Part shown: positions 31,601 through 40,562 of the stretch, in pieces
Position numbering within the stretch: the stretch's first letter is position 1
Layout of the letters: each line of letters begins with the position of its first letter
IMG/VR virus record: IMGVR_UViG_3300049489_000171
Coordinates: 1 to 55,368 of that record
Reading direction: 5' to 3' (one strand)
DNA length: 55,368 bases
Origin: a virus
Position numbers and translations under genes: made by a program
The notes under the pieces: generated by a model
The model's database searches: none
What the model saw: only the letters and a program-made list of their open reading frames with translations
Told to the model about the DNA's origin: nothing

Positions 31601-31794
31601 GTCCACCGGTCCATCCAAGGGGCTGCGGCTCTGTTGAACATCATTGGCATGTAACTGCCGAGCCGGGCGGCAGCGACAGCCGTGTCCCGCAGAGACGGCG
31701 CCTCACCCTCGCCCAAGGCGGTAGGCTCGTCTTCAGGCCGAGTCAGCTGCAGGTTGGGGGTGGCGTTGGCCTGCTCCCAGGTGACAAAAGGCAC
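28609..31794 (-). CDS. Large internal virion (ejection) protein, 1061 aa
   Basis: Position and size match the T7 gp16-type ejection protein. It is rich in long helices and contains hydrophobic stretches (VGAFAVTDPLTLLSMAIPAAA; AVMLGLGALTYYT). No lytic transglycosylase motif was found at the N-terminus, unlike T7 gp16. It probably enters the cell envelope with the DNA. It overlaps the upstream gene by one base. Confidence 0.75.
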   Translation of the reverse strand: MPFVTWEQANATPNLQLTRPEDEPTALGEGEAPSLRDTAVAAARLGSYMPMMFNRAAAPWMDRWTARGLGAEDLGWVKPPSLEDIKDYSPFADPQLESVDPDDFHLFLRSRSPEETAFHIRKQAAERRDVETVARSGFLGKALVGAFAVTDPLTLLSMAIPAAAPVAWGSRAERIAAAVAATAATDLTVEAALHESQDLRTIQDSLLNVGAGVFLSSAVGAWATRMPKSEFDTMARDLQRDMGAPDNPSVGAARVGGETTLDDEGIAKGGKFLARTMGQISPLVRTLSSSTKEARVLAERLVNIPFMKQKNLRGVPLEQSVESRIGQRAVQSRLFVVQNFDHAYNKYRQSAGADALSLREFGVKVSQAMRRGDISDISEASEFARHMRKMFEEDRKAFEELGVLPEEIGTLGARSYFPRVYDHNAIMKDQLGFSARLREWFTNNPKRLEETADVRAARARTEARALGKAVDDAEDAAQRAADDAALIKDFDKRQREALNTQRDPAEIESAVQDTIDSILGTMRNGADLGRISNPRPLKSRVLDVPDEVLEPFLVSDFEQVMQGYIRTVTPNIEMRKTFGSTDLAIEKKEVNEAYNVKIANAKSNKEAQRLKEEAGKVQRDLEGMRRRVMNEIGPTGRENVGWVRAARIARQYNYVRLLGGQTMSSLSDYGHVISKYGLVKTGKATAKFLTNISYNKMTRADNQRLGTAVDWILDTRTGSIADIADDLSGGTGFWAGVERAGRTTSAKFTRLTLMSTWNSTIKNLTSILEQDAIIRAAQNPKKLTPYQRAKIPFTDDELERVAAQFAKHGETDGLMRAATGEWTDKALAKKFEAFIIDAGEQMAIARGAGDLPLTMDSEMAKTLLQFKSFGMASVNRLMIPVAQGLAHGDVAAANGLAVMLGLGALTYYTKEKAAGRAPDLSPETVAKESLAWSGVMGFLPDLSDPAASVMPEPIRSKMRLSRFSDRAPFETFLGPSFGTASDLFLALSNATGPTSDEDMTPSLTASDIHKLRKIVPLQNLAYLRRIINAVEGETAEAMGAEGATSQDFWDRVTAEEPAKVK

Positions 31795-33950
31795 TAGGGC
31801 GCCCCCACCGGGATTGGAGACTGGTACTGGCGCATGATCTCGCGAGTTCGCTCCTGCTCCTGCCTTGTCGCTTCTTCATCCTGCAGCCGCTTCGAGCGCA
31901 GCTCGTCACGCGCCTTCTTGTAGCGGTCTGCGTTTGGTATCGAGTACAGCAGCGGCCGGTTGTCTGGACCGCGGACGACGTCAAACACGAAACCGTTCTC
32001 GTCCTCCGGCACCACCGACCAGAACACGCCGCGGCTACGCTCAGTCTCGGTGTTGGGCACAAGTTTTAGCTTCGTCTTGTCTCCGGTAAAGCCTTTGGCA
32101 TCCAACGCGGTGTTCAGATCCTGCCGCACAACCTCGTCCTTACTTGGATCTATACCCCACTTCATGATCTCGGGCTTACCGTTGATCGTGGTGTACCTGT
32201 ACGTCGACATGACCTGCTCAGCCGCCTGCTCACGCGCGGCTTGCTTGTCGCCTCCATTCAGCATGAAATTAGCCTTCACTCTGGCGTTAAACTCAGCGTC
32301 CATCTCCGGCGGGGTTGCCGGAGCGCCGCCTCCGATCCGGTACCAAGGGCTGCGGTCAAACTTGGACCCGCTGTTCAGGAAGCCGCGAAGGGCAAGGCTG
32401 TTGCCTTCCTGCACCTTGTCCTTGGCGTACCGACGCTCCAGCTCATCGCGCAGCGCCTTGTTGTTGGCCTGCTCGGCGTTACGGTGGGCGAGACCAACGG
32501 CCTCCTCCACAGGGGCGCCAGACGCGATCCCTTCGTGAACTTGCCAAACCAGCGACTGCAGCCTTGAATCCTCAGCAGTGTACTGCGCCGCAGTCGGGTT
32601 GGCCGCCCACGCCTTGGCCAGAAACTCCGCGCCAAGGGCAACGGTGGCTGGGTCTTGGCTCAAAGCACTGATCCGGCCCCACGACAGCACAGTGGCCGGC
32701 AGGATGTTGCTCTGGCGGAACGTCTCGATGGCCAACTCTTGCCACTGGCGTGATCCCGGCAGCAGCCCTTCTTCTCCTGCCCGTGCCTGAAACAGCGTGT
32801 CGACCGCCTTCTTCGCATCGGGGTCAGTCGGATCGAGCCCCTGCCCGCTGGCAAGCGCCGCCCGAACAGCGGCCATGTCGTCCGCTTTCTCAGCGTTGGC
32901 CTTGGCGTTGCGGACATTGCCAGACAGCCGCGAGCTAAAGCCCTCTTGCGTCAACGCCCCGAGGCGAAACAGCCGGCGAGCTTCGTTCTCGATACCGACG
33001 CTCGATTCTTCCGAGGCGAGACGCTTGTCCAGCGCTGCGATGTCTTCCGCGTACAGCCGCGACCGGGTCGAGTGGACGTCAGAGAACACGGCCTCCGCGC
33101 CTTTCTGGACCGCCAGTTTCTGCTCATCCGTCAGGTCGTCGCGCTTCCAAAGCTGCTCCAACGCCGCCGCGCCAACCTCGACGTCCTCGCGAATGAGGTC
33201 CGTCAGATCCTCAATCGCCGCATTGACCGGCGCGTCCGTCAGCCCTTTCTCCAAGGCGTCACGAAACATGCCGTCGTATTTCACAACGTCGGTCGGCTGG
33301 ATCAGCCCCTCGCGAGCCATGACCTCCAGCCGGCGGCGGTTCTCGATGGCAAAGCCGATGGCGTAGGCGTCGCCCTCGCGCCCTGGCAGCTTGGTCGCCC
33401 CTTCAACAGCCATCTTCAGGGCTGAGTCCATGCCCTCCAGGTGGCTGGCAACGATCTGGTTGCCCTCGCGGATCTTCAGCTGCGCCTGCGCCCGGGCGAC
33501 TGCGACAGCGGTCTTGCCTTTGAGCATCACCGCGACCTGCGGGCGATATGCCTCGGGCACTGAGTCATGGATCGCTGCGCCATAGCTGTCAATGGCGAAC
33601 TGCAGCCCTGCAGGGTCGGCCTCGCGGTCAAGCGCCAGACGCTCAATCGTGGTCTGGATGTCGGTCTGGATCTTGGCGCTGTAGGCCGCCTCCGCAGCCG
33701 AGTTGTACCCGCGGCCAAACGGCGTCAACGCCGACATCCCGGTGCGCGGGTCCGGCGTGCCGGTCAACCCGGCCTGCTGGCCCTGCTCGATGCCTTGCTG
33801 CTCGACCAGCGCCGCGCCCGTGGAGTACGCCGCGCCCGCGACCTCCTTGGCCGCCCGAGACAGTTGCGTGGCGAGATCCACCCCACCGGAATCCGGGAGT
33901 CCGACCTGAACCCTTTCAGGGCCGATGTGCTGACGATACCGCTCTGCCAT
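31794..33950 (-). CDS. Internal virion protein, gp15-like, 718 aa
   Basis: Mainly helical, Ala/Gln/Glu-rich protein (ALVEQQGIEQGQQAGLTG; ALDREADPAGLQFAIDSYG). It sits in the T7 order between the gp14-like and gp16-like genes. Size is near T7 gp15 (747). The assignment is by order and composition rather than by a shared motif. Confidence 0.7.
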   Translation of the reverse strand: MAERYRQHIGPERVQVGLPDSGGVDLATQLSRAAKEVAGAAYSTGAALVEQQGIEQGQQAGLTGTPDPRTGMSALTPFGRGYNSAAEAAYSAKIQTDIQTTIERLALDREADPAGLQFAIDSYGAAIHDSVPEAYRPQVAVMLKGKTAVAVARAQAQLKIREGNQIVASHLEGMDSALKMAVEGATKLPGREGDAYAIGFAIENRRRLEVMAREGLIQPTDVVKYDGMFRDALEKGLTDAPVNAAIEDLTDLIREDVEVGAAALEQLWKRDDLTDEQKLAVQKGAEAVFSDVHSTRSRLYAEDIAALDKRLASEESSVGIENEARRLFRLGALTQEGFSSRLSGNVRNAKANAEKADDMAAVRAALASGQGLDPTDPDAKKAVDTLFQARAGEEGLLPGSRQWQELAIETFRQSNILPATVLSWGRISALSQDPATVALGAEFLAKAWAANPTAAQYTAEDSRLQSLVWQVHEGIASGAPVEEAVGLAHRNAEQANNKALRDELERRYAKDKVQEGNSLALRGFLNSGSKFDRSPWYRIGGGAPATPPEMDAEFNARVKANFMLNGGDKQAAREQAAEQVMSTYRYTTINGKPEIMKWGIDPSKDEVVRQDLNTALDAKGFTGDKTKLKLVPNTETERSRGVFWSVVPEDENGFVFDVVRGPDNRPLLYSIPNADRYKKARDELRSKRLQDEEATRQEQERTREIMRQYQSPIPVGAP

Positions 33951-34390
33951 CAGGGTTTCTTCGGCTTGTTCCAGTACTTGCCGTCGCCCAGCCCGTAAAC
34001 GGACTGCGCGCCATCCAGCAGCGTCATGACCCCTTGGACCCGTCCCGCGCGCTTGGCGTTCTTGCCCTGCAGCCGCAGCATGGCTTGGGTCGACGCCGTG
34101 TTGGCCTGGTCCGTGTACCAGTCATCGGCGGCGTACTGAATGTCCGCGTTGGCGAGGGTTGCGTTGGGGTCGACACCCGCTGCACCTGCGGCAGCGCTTT
34201 GCGATGAGAGGGACCGAAGCAGCGCCCGGCGGCGTTCGATCTCGCGCTGGCGAGCCGCGTCGCCCTCCCGGTTGGCGGCGATCTTGGCCTCGGCGTTGGC
34301 GACCTTGCCGGCATCACTCGACGCTTTTATCGAGTAAGCCGTCGAGGCGACCGTCAAACCAACCATTATCGGGACTGCGGCTGCGCCCAT
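33950..34390 (-). CDS. Internal virion protein, gp14-like, 146 aa
   Basis: An N-terminal hydrophobic start (VPIMVGLTVASTAYSI) leads into a long helix with EGDAARQREIERRRALLRS. Small ejection proteins of T7-like phages look like this, and it lies directly before the gp15-like gene. It overlaps the next gene by one base. Confidence 0.7.
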   Translation of the reverse strand: MGAAAVPIMVGLTVASTAYSIKASSDAGKVANAEAKIAANREGDAARQREIERRRALLRSLSSQSAAAGAAGVDPNATLANADIQYAADDWYTDQANTASTQAMLRLQGKNAKRAGRVQGVMTLLDGAQSVYGLGDGKYWNKPKKP

Positions 34391-34391
34391 G

Positions 34392-36875
34392 CTATTCGTT
34401 GCTCTCTATTCTGACGTCAATACCGAGGATGTTCATGGGCACCGGATCGACCTGGGTAAACTCAACCAGCAGGTCTCCGTCCGTCCAGTTGGTGGTCTCC
34501 TCCGTGCCAAGCGCGCCGGAGTACGGTGTGCGCACCGCGTCGTCAAACCGCCCCACGTCAAGGCTGCGGTCTTCCAGCACCCGACCGTTCATCAGCAGCC
34601 CCAGCGTGTCCTTGACTCTCACCCGCACCTTGACGATGCGCTTCTTGCGCATCAGGTTCGATGTGCCGGCGCTGGCGTTGGTGGTGGTTTGAAGCGGCAT
34701 CGGCGTCAAGCGCGGGTTGAAGTTCAGCCCGACCTCGACGTTGGCGCTGCTGCGGTCAATCGTAATCTGCCCTGCCGAGGGGGTGGCGTTCTCCAGCACG
34801 AAACCGTCGGCCCGCACCCGGCACAAGGCGCCGTTCAGGTGCCCGAGACCGGTGACTGTCGTGGATGCTGGGGTCGCCTGCTTGGCGCAGTCCGTGTAGG
34901 CGTCACTGTCTGCCTGCTCGATAAAGACCTTGTCTGCATTGTTGATACGGCGCTGGACGGCGAAATACAAGTCCTCCAGCACAGTGGCGCCACCCTTGAA
35001 CAACCCGTCGGTCGTCCAGTTAAACCACGCCTGGACGTTGGCTTCCCGCCGTGAGTTCAATACCGCCACGGTCCCGTCGCCGTTGACCACGAACACCATG
35101 CTGATCTCGTCGCTTCGTGAACCGTTCCAGACGAACAGGTCAACGACGTCATTCAAGAGGTGAGGGGCCAGCGCCGAAACGCCGATAGAGTCAAAGGCGT
35201 CTTCCTCATAGTTGTACTTGAAATCGCGGATTGACTTGCTGTTGCGCTGCACGAACAGGGTCGCGCCGTCTATCGCACAAGGACGGATCTTGGCAGCGCC
35301 GTACTGCGTCTGGTTGACCGGCGCGTCAGCCGGGGTCACGGGCGTGCCGGGAGGCTTTATGTAGCGGAACTCCCCGCCGCTGGTGAACACCTGCAGCGAC
35401 CGCCCCGCGTACAAGGCGTTGATGGCGTTCAGGTTCTGCCCACGGAGCGTGACCTGCAGCGCCTCGTCATCCAGTCCCTCGACCTGTTCGAAGTCCAGCA
35501 ATGCCGCAACCGTGCTGCCGAACAGCGTCTGCTGTCGGCTTTTGGTGCCACCGAAGAACAGCCGCCCCTCAAAGAAGGTCACCGTTCTGGGGTAGCCTCT
35601 GGTGCTGCTCCAAACCGGCTCGTGGCGGCTGGTGCCGTCCGCCGTCTTGACGACCGTGTGCTTGCCCGAGCCCGTAGCCACAGTGGTGCTCATCAGCTCG
35701 TAGTCGTCCGCCGAGGCACCCCCGAGGGTCACGGTATACTCACCCGTGCCGGTGCGAGTACAGGACACGCCAGTGTACCCTTTGACCGTGTACAGCGACT
35801 GCACCGCCTTCTGGATGTTGAGGGCGGTCGCTGCCTGGGCGTCGGCTGTGCCGTCGCCGGCATAGACCACGGCGCCAGACCGGGCGCCGTTCAGCTCGAT
35901 CTGGAAGGTATCGCCCTGCGTCCACGTCCCTGTCTGGGTCAGCACCTGGACGTCGCTGACCGGGGTGGGGGATTGGGCGTCGTTGTAGTCATAAGTCGGC
36001 ACGTTGTCGAATACGACCGGCGTGCTCTGAAAGTTGCTGTCTGACTCCCTGACGAAGAACCACGGTGGGTAGTCCTCGTGGACCAGCACCATGTCCTCAG
36101 CGTCGTTGGCTGCGTCCACCCCTGCAAGGTCGGCGCTCGAGTACGGCATAGGCGCGACACAGACAACCACGCCGTCTTTCAGTACGGTGGCGCTCCGGTC
36201 GGTGAGCGCAACGATGTAGCGGGCCTCGGTGCTGACCTCAAACGGAAACACTCGAACGGCCGACGGGGTTTGGTCCTCGATCCACAGGTCGAACCCGTCG
36301 ATGGTGATGACCGCAGTACTCATGTCCGTGCCGCCGACCTTGGCCACACGCCAGTACCGAGCCGGGACCGACGCCTCGCGGCGGTAGGATCGCGGGTCTT
36401 GGTAGTCAACGGCCTCAAGGGCGGCGCCGAGTGCCATCCACGTCACGTTGTCGGTGCTGTACTGGATGTAGAACTGCGTGCTGGTCCCAAGGTCGCTCTG
36501 AATACCGATCACGTCAGCGTACTTTATCGTCTGGTCCGACCCCAGATCATAGTGAACCACAACGTAGGGGTCCGTGGTGCTGACCCCTGCCGTGGTGACC
36601 AGCGAGGTCGTGTCATCATCGTCGTAGGCGTGGAGCGCAGTACCCCCATTCGGGGCCGTGGCGGCGCTGTACGTCGAAGCGAGCGACAGCGTCCCGGGGA
36701 GCGTGGCCCGGTGAACCAGCCCGCGGCGGCGGCGAGCCCCGCCGAGGTGGTGCAGCTCGATGTTCTCGCCGTAGAGCAGGGCGTTGTTGTAGGCTTCAGT
36801 TTCGACACGCGCTGCTGCCCGCGAGTCGATGACGCCGGAAAGGAAGCTCGATTGGACAACGTGACTCTTGGCCAA
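34392..36875 (-). CDS. Tail tubular protein B (gp12-like)
   Basis: An 827-residue nozzle-type protein. SFLSGVIDSRAAARVETEAY, then GGARRRRGLVHRATLP, is the typical N-terminus of phage tubular protein B. TVTFFEGRLFFGGTKSRQQT and FTSGGEFRYIKPPG are also conserved. It forms the distal nozzle below tubular protein A. It follows that gene in transcription with a one-base gap. Confidence 0.88.
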   Translation of the reverse strand: MAKSHVVQSSFLSGVIDSRAAARVETEAYNNALLYGENIELHHLGGARRRRGLVHRATLPGTLSLASTYSAATAPNGGTALHAYDDDDTTSLVTTAGVSTTDPYVVVHYDLGSDQTIKYADVIGIQSDLGTSTQFYIQYSTDNVTWMALGAALEAVDYQDPRSYRREASVPARYWRVAKVGGTDMSTAVITIDGFDLWIEDQTPSAVRVFPFEVSTEARYIVALTDRSATVLKDGVVVCVAPMPYSSADLAGVDAANDAEDMVLVHEDYPPWFFVRESDSNFQSTPVVFDNVPTYDYNDAQSPTPVSDVQVLTQTGTWTQGDTFQIELNGARSGAVVYAGDGTADAQAATALNIQKAVQSLYTVKGYTGVSCTRTGTGEYTVTLGGASADDYELMSTTVATGSGKHTVVKTADGTSRHEPVWSSTRGYPRTVTFFEGRLFFGGTKSRQQTLFGSTVAALLDFEQVEGLDDEALQVTLRGQNLNAINALYAGRSLQVFTSGGEFRYIKPPGTPVTPADAPVNQTQYGAAKIRPCAIDGATLFVQRNSKSIRDFKYNYEEDAFDSIGVSALAPHLLNDVVDLFVWNGSRSDEISMVFVVNGDGTVAVLNSRREANVQAWFNWTTDGLFKGGATVLEDLYFAVQRRINNADKVFIEQADSDAYTDCAKQATPASTTVTGLGHLNGALCRVRADGFVLENATPSAGQITIDRSSANVEVGLNFNPRLTPMPLQTTTNASAGTSNLMRKKRIVKVRVRVKDTLGLLMNGRVLEDRSLDVGRFDDAVRTPYSGALGTEETTNWTDGDLLVEFTQVDPVPMNILGIDVRIESNE

Positions 36876-36876
36876 G

Positions 36877-37440
36877 CTACCGGACGTCCGTGAAGGGGCT
36901 ACGCTGAATCGGCGTCGATGGCCGCCCCTGCGCGTCGGCGAACATGGCCCGGTCGCGCTGCTGCTGGTACTTGCGATGCATCACGGCGATCGACTCGCCC
37001 TTGTCCTCAGTAACCGGCTTCAGCATGTCCCGCGCCAGGGCGTATGTCAGCAGTGCGCAGAAGTAGGCCGGCAGCTGGCTGATCTCAGGCTTGAACACGT
37101 AGTCCATCTCGACCGTCGTCTCGTTGGTGTAGACGCGGTCGCCGTAGATCTCATAGGGCGCAACCGGGTAGATGTGCAGGGGCAGGAGGCAGTCGCTCGG
37201 GAGTTGATAGGCGTACTGCCACTGGTTCTGTGGGACGTCGACGAGGCGGGCGAGTTGTTCCTTCTTGACGGCAAACCGCCAACGATTGGACTGCAACTCG
37301 TTCTCGTAGGTCATCTCGAACATCTCGGCGCCGACCGTCACGCCATAACGGTCATCGTCGAGCGCCTGCGCCGGCTTTTCGCCGATGAGCAAAAGTGCTC
37401 GGCTGATCAATCCGATTTTGGTGTTCGTTTCGATGGCCAA
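36877..37440 (-). CDS. Tail tubular protein A (gp11-like)
   Basis: 187 residues with MAIETNTKIGLISRALLLIG, then ELQSNRWRFAVKKEQLARL and WQYAYQLPSDCLLPLHIYP, the standard gp11-like pattern. It forms the gatekeeper ring between connector and nozzle. It lies next to the gp12-like gene as in T7-type phages. Confidence 0.88.
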   Translation of the reverse strand: MAIETNTKIGLISRALLLIGEKPAQALDDDRYGVTVGAEMFEMTYENELQSNRWRFAVKKEQLARLVDVPQNQWQYAYQLPSDCLLPLHIYPVAPYEIYGDRVYTNETTVEMDYVFKPEISQLPAYFCALLTYALARDMLKPVTEDKGESIAVMHRKYQQQRDRAMFADAQGRPSTPIQRSPFTDVR

Positions 37441-37441
37441 A

Positions 37442-38068
37442 TTAATATCCTGCCGCCTTATATAGTGGGTGGTTTGGGGTCAGCGCCCAAGGCCGAGGCT
37501 TGCCGTGGAATGCGACGAGCCGTGCGTCTGCGGGCACCCCGTCACCGTGTTTGCGAATGTCGGCCTTGTAGCTCACGACCTGGCCGGGGAGAACGTCCTG
37601 CCACCGGGCAGCCTTGTCGAGCCACAACGTCTCCAGAAACTTTTGATCACCCCCTCCCCTGTGCCACCGCATGTGTCGTTGCGGAGACATCATCCATGCT
37701 TCCCAGACTTCCGCCCGGTCGGCTTCTGGCAGAAACATGACCCCCGAGCCAAGGTGCTCGGGCTTGTAGAAGTCGCGCAAAAGCGTCAATGAACGCACGG
37801 CGGCGAGATCGTCAAGCGGCCCGACGATGACAGTGTCGAGGTCCATGAACAGGATGTCGCCGATGATATCGGGCCGGAACAACTCCATCTTGCTCCACCA
37901 CCCCGGCCAGTCGTGGCGAAGCGGCACGGTTCTTACTCCATGTACGTCGACGTCTGAAAGGCAAACGGTGTCGACGCAAGGCAGCCACTCGGTTATCTGT
38001 CGGTGCAAGGCCCGAACATGTTTCGCTTGGTACTCGCGCCCGACGCGCAGGACGGTTACAACGCGCAT
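37442..38068 (-). CDS. Glycosyltransferase, DxD type
   Basis: A 208-residue protein starting MRVVTVLRVG. The motif GDILFMDLDTVIVGPLDDL contains a DxD metal site, with GSGVMFLPEA and GGGDQKFLETL downstream as in GT8-like enzymes, and FHGKPRPW near the end. ATG 38068 overlaps the previous gene by 13 bp; a longer frame to 38131 is less likely. With the two genes before it, it may modify a virion protein or a host surface glycan. The acceptor is unknown. Confidence 0.75.
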   Translation of the reverse strand: MRVVTVLRVGREYQAKHVRALHRQITEWLPCVDTVCLSDVDVHGVRTVPLRHDWPGWWSKMELFRPDIIGDILFMDLDTVIVGPLDDLAAVRSLTLLRDFYKPEHLGSGVMFLPEADRAEVWEAWMMSPQRHMRWHRGGGDQKFLETLWLDKAARWQDVLPGQVVSYKADIRKHGDGVPADARLVAFHGKPRPWALTPNHPLYKAAGY

Positions 38069-38679
38069 CGGTAGATGACGTCGCGCTTCGACTTGGCGAC
38101 CTGCACATAGCCGAAGTTGCGCGCCAGCCACTTGCCGGCGCCGCCCTTCTCCGTGCCGAAGCGCTCTGACAACCCGTTGTCCTCGATGGCGATGACGGGG
38201 CGAGACAACGCGATGGTCTCAGCCGCCCCTTTTAGTGCCAACAGCTCCGACCCTTCGATGTCGAGATAGATCAGGTCGCAGTCGGTTACGCCGAGGCTGT
38301 CTATGCGTACGGCCGGCACTTCGTTTCCGGGCACGATGTACTGCTGCCCCAAGTTGTCCGTGCTGGGCCGGCAGATCGCCACGGTGCCCGGAGCGTCACT
38401 GAAGGCCGCATTCAGCTTTTCGACGTTGTGCTCCCTGACATTCTGGTCAAGGTACGCGAAGCAGCGCGGATCGGCTTCAGCGGTAACTACATGGGCGAAC
38501 TTGGCCGCCAGCTTCCACGGAAACGCGCCCATGTTCCCTCCCGCCTGGATCGCGGTGCGCGCCGAGCGGAGAAACGGGTACGTGGCTTTCAGCGAGACAA
38601 AAGAGTCAAAAACGACTGCAAGGCACTTCGTGTCGGCGTCAGGCCACGCCCACTCGCGGCCAGCCCGGGTGACGATCAC
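38056..38679 (-). CDS. FkbM-type SAM methyltransferase
   Basis: A 207-residue protein. RTAIQAGGNMGAFPWKLA is the SAM-binding loop, VVTAEADPRCFAYLDQNV the next motif, and CDLIYLDIEGSELLALKGA the FkbM signature. These enzymes usually O-methylate sugars. It overlaps the glycosyltransferase and the upstream gene by a few bases, forming a tight trio. Confidence 0.82.
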   Translation of the reverse strand: MIVTRAGREWAWPDADTKCLAVVFDSFVSLKATYPFLRSARTAIQAGGNMGAFPWKLAAKFAHVVTAEADPRCFAYLDQNVREHNVEKLNAAFSDAPGTVAICRPSTDNLGQQYIVPGNEVPAVRIDSLGVTDCDLIYLDIEGSELLALKGAAETIALSRPVIAIEDNGLSERFGTEKGGAGKWLARNFGYVQVAKSKRDVIYRCAL

Positions 38680-39275
38680 GTCAAGAAATCAGTCGGCGAC
38701 CCCAGACACTCCCGGGTGAAGCCGCTCATGGAGAACACGCGACCAGCGAACTCGGTCTTCGCCAGACGGGCGAACTTGTCCCGATATCCCACGATCGTCC
38801 GGTGGTTTTGCTGGGCGGCGTCCCCGACCCGGCGGCAGTCGTGTTTGATCTGGACCCCGGCAACGGACTCGCCGGGGAAATACCCCGACCCGTCCATTGG
38901 CGCGCCGCAGATGACAATTGGGTGGTAGCCCATCGCAAAGCCAATGCGTACTCCTTTGCCGATGCTCGTGGCGCCGGTCGACATGCTTTTGTCCCAGAAG
39001 TCCGTGACTGACGGCGTCTCGGCCTTGCGGGGGGCATCCAGCTTGTGGCCGTTGACGTGCAGTCGCCAAGGCTTGGCGTCAGGGAACACCGTGCGCCGTG
39101 CCGCTGCAAAGTGTTCAGCCTTCTCGCGATGCCCCGACAATACGTGCTCCGCATCTTCAACCGCCACGCAGGCTCCGTTGACCAGCATGACGTGGGCGTC
39201 CGGGTAGATGGCTTTGGCTTTGGCGATGTCCTCGTGAAGACAAGGCGCGCTGCCCACGACCAGCAGTGCCGGCAT
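38676..39275 (-). CDS. Phage DUF115-like / sugar-metabolism-type protein, 199 aa
   Basis: Starts MPALLVVGSAPCLHEDIAKA, with VMLVNGACVAVEDAEHVLSG, GFAMGYHPIVICGAPMDG and FSMSGFTRECLG. This type occurs in phages beside FkbM and glycosyltransferase genes. A nucleotide-binding alpha/beta fold is likely. The reaction is unknown. It is the first gene of the trio and starts ~20 bp after a terminator. Confidence 0.6.
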   Translation of the reverse strand: MPALLVVGSAPCLHEDIAKAKAIYPDAHVMLVNGACVAVEDAEHVLSGHREKAEHFAAARRTVFPDAKPWRLHVNGHKLDAPRKAETPSVTDFWDKSMSTGATSIGKGVRIGFAMGYHPIVICGAPMDGSGYFPGESVAGVQIKHDCRRVGDAAQQNHRTIVGYRDKFARLAKTEFAGRVFSMSGFTRECLGSPTDFLT

Positions 39276-39285
39276 CTACCCTCCG

Positions 39286-39317
39286 CAGAAAAGATGGCGG
39301 GGTCCGAAGACCCCGCC
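39286..39317 (-). terminator. Rho-independent terminator with UUCG loop
   Basis: Minus-strand stem GGCGGGGTC / GACCCCGCC (39317-39296) with a TTCG loop, then ATCTTTTCT. It follows the small gene after the capsid. It would lower expression of the modification trio and tail genes relative to capsid. Confidence 0.8.
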
Positions 39318-39331
39318 GAAAGAGACTCCGA

Positions 39332-39625
39332 TCAGTCGCTGTCGATAGTGGAGAGCGCCAGCGTGTTGTTGCAGTCAACCACGCCCTCGACCGGCGGCGA
39401 AGCCGTCATGTCGCGGGTGTTGCCGCTGACCCACAGGAGACCAGGGACGCCGTTGCCGACGCAGTAGATCAGGTCGCCGACCTGCAGCTTGCCAGCGTCC
39501 AGGTTGAAGTACCCAGAGCCGTCAATGGTTGCGATGGCATCGCCATCCGCATACGTCCAGATGGTGGGGCCGCCGGAGTTTTGCGGGCCGACCCGACGAA
39601 TCGGGTTTGAAAGTTCGTAAGCCAT
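39332..39625 (-). CDS. Small virion protein after capsid, 97 aa
   Basis: A beta-rich sequence (TIWTYADGDAIATIDGSGYF, LQVGDLIYCVGNG, LLWVSGNTRD). Small genes placed just after the major capsid often encode decoration or head-fibre proteins. Isolated between two terminators. The decoration role is inference. Confidence 0.65.
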   Translation of the reverse strand: MAYELSNPIRRVGPQNSGGPTIWTYADGDAIATIDGSGYFNLDAGKLQVGDLIYCVGNGVPGLLWVSGNTRDMTASPPVEGVVDCNNTLALSTIDSD

Positions 39626-39657
39626 GAAGTGTTTCCTCGAATGAAAGAAGTGAAGAA

Positions 39658-39681
39658 CGGGCGGGGTGTTACCCCCGCCCG
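39658..39681 (-). terminator. Terminator after the major capsid gene
   Basis: Stem CGGGCGGGG (39658-39666) / CCCCGCCCG (39673-39681). On the minus strand it is followed by TTCTTCACTTCTTTC. Downstream expression would need partial readthrough. Confidence 0.65.
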
Positions 39682-39686
39682 GTCAA

Positions 39687-40562
39687 TTAGTCAGACGCCC
39701 AGCTCTGAACCTCAACCACGCCCTTGCTGTCGATGACAGCGGCGCCGGCTTTGAGGATGCCCTGCGACAGCCACGAGTAGCGCTCCGCGATGAAGTCCAC
39801 GCGGGTCGACGGCTCGATAGCGGTAGCGAGACCGACGGCAGCGCGGTCAAACGCGAAGCACTGCTGGATGTCGGCAGAGATGGAAGGCAGGCCGCCCTCA
39901 AGGCGGTCTTCGATGACCACCCAAGTGAAGCCAAACGCCTTCTTGTTGTTGAGGTCCGCGTCGACCAGGGCACGCATCGTCTGGTAGTCAGCCGACGTCA
40001 CCTCGGTCTCGGCCAGAGCGCCCTCGAGGCCGGCAGCGTTGATCAGAAGGGTGTGGTCAGACCCAACGACCTGCTGTGCCAGAAGGTAGCGCTTGGCGCG
40101 CCGCAGCTTGGTGGCGTTGATCGGGCTGTTGGTGCCGCCCAGATCCTCGTCCACCGTGCCAGCCAGAGACGAGGCGGCGTCCAGAGCGTCGATGATCAGC
40201 TGATCCTCGGCGCGGCCTAGGGCCATCGCGTTGCTCTTGGCGAGGTCCGCACGCTCGTCGACCGTGGTCTCGGCCTGGTCGAACAGGTCGGTGTATTCAC
40301 CGATGCGCCAGTTCGACAGGGTGGCCGCCACCTTGGTGTGCGTGTAGTCCTGCGGAGTGATGAGTTCAGCCGACGTGTGCTGAAGCGCAACGCCGGAGCC
40401 CATCTTGCGGAAGAAGTGCGTCTGGCCCGTGACGCCACTCTTGACCTTGACCCGGGACTTCAGCGAGCTGGAGCCCTGGTAGGCGAGTTTGACTTCGGTG
40501 TCGTAAGACGCGATTGCAGCGTTGGTGGTCGTACTGTAGACACCACCCAAGTTGATAGACAT
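39687..40562 (-). CDS. Major capsid protein
   Basis: 291 residues, starting MSINLGGVYSTTTNAAIASY, with HFFRKMGSGVALQHTSAELI, WRIGEYTDLFDQAETTVDER and LGRAEDQLIIDALDAA. This matches the HK97/P22-like podophage capsid type (Phage_capsid_2-like). Ribosome site AAGAGGAATGATAA. A structured 183-bp leader precedes it, and it lies downstream of scaffold as expected. Confidence 0.88.
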   Translation of the reverse strand: MSINLGGVYSTTTNAAIASYDTEVKLAYQGSSSLKSRVKVKSGVTGQTHFFRKMGSGVALQHTSAELITPQDYTHTKVAATLSNWRIGEYTDLFDQAETTVDERADLAKSNAMALGRAEDQLIIDALDAASSLAGTVDEDLGGTNSPINATKLRRAKRYLLAQQVVGSDHTLLINAAGLEGALAETEVTSADYQTMRALVDADLNNKKAFGFTWVVIEDRLEGGLPSISADIQQCFAFDRAAVGLATAIEPSTRVDFIAERYSWLSQGILKAGAAVIDSKGVVEVQSWASD

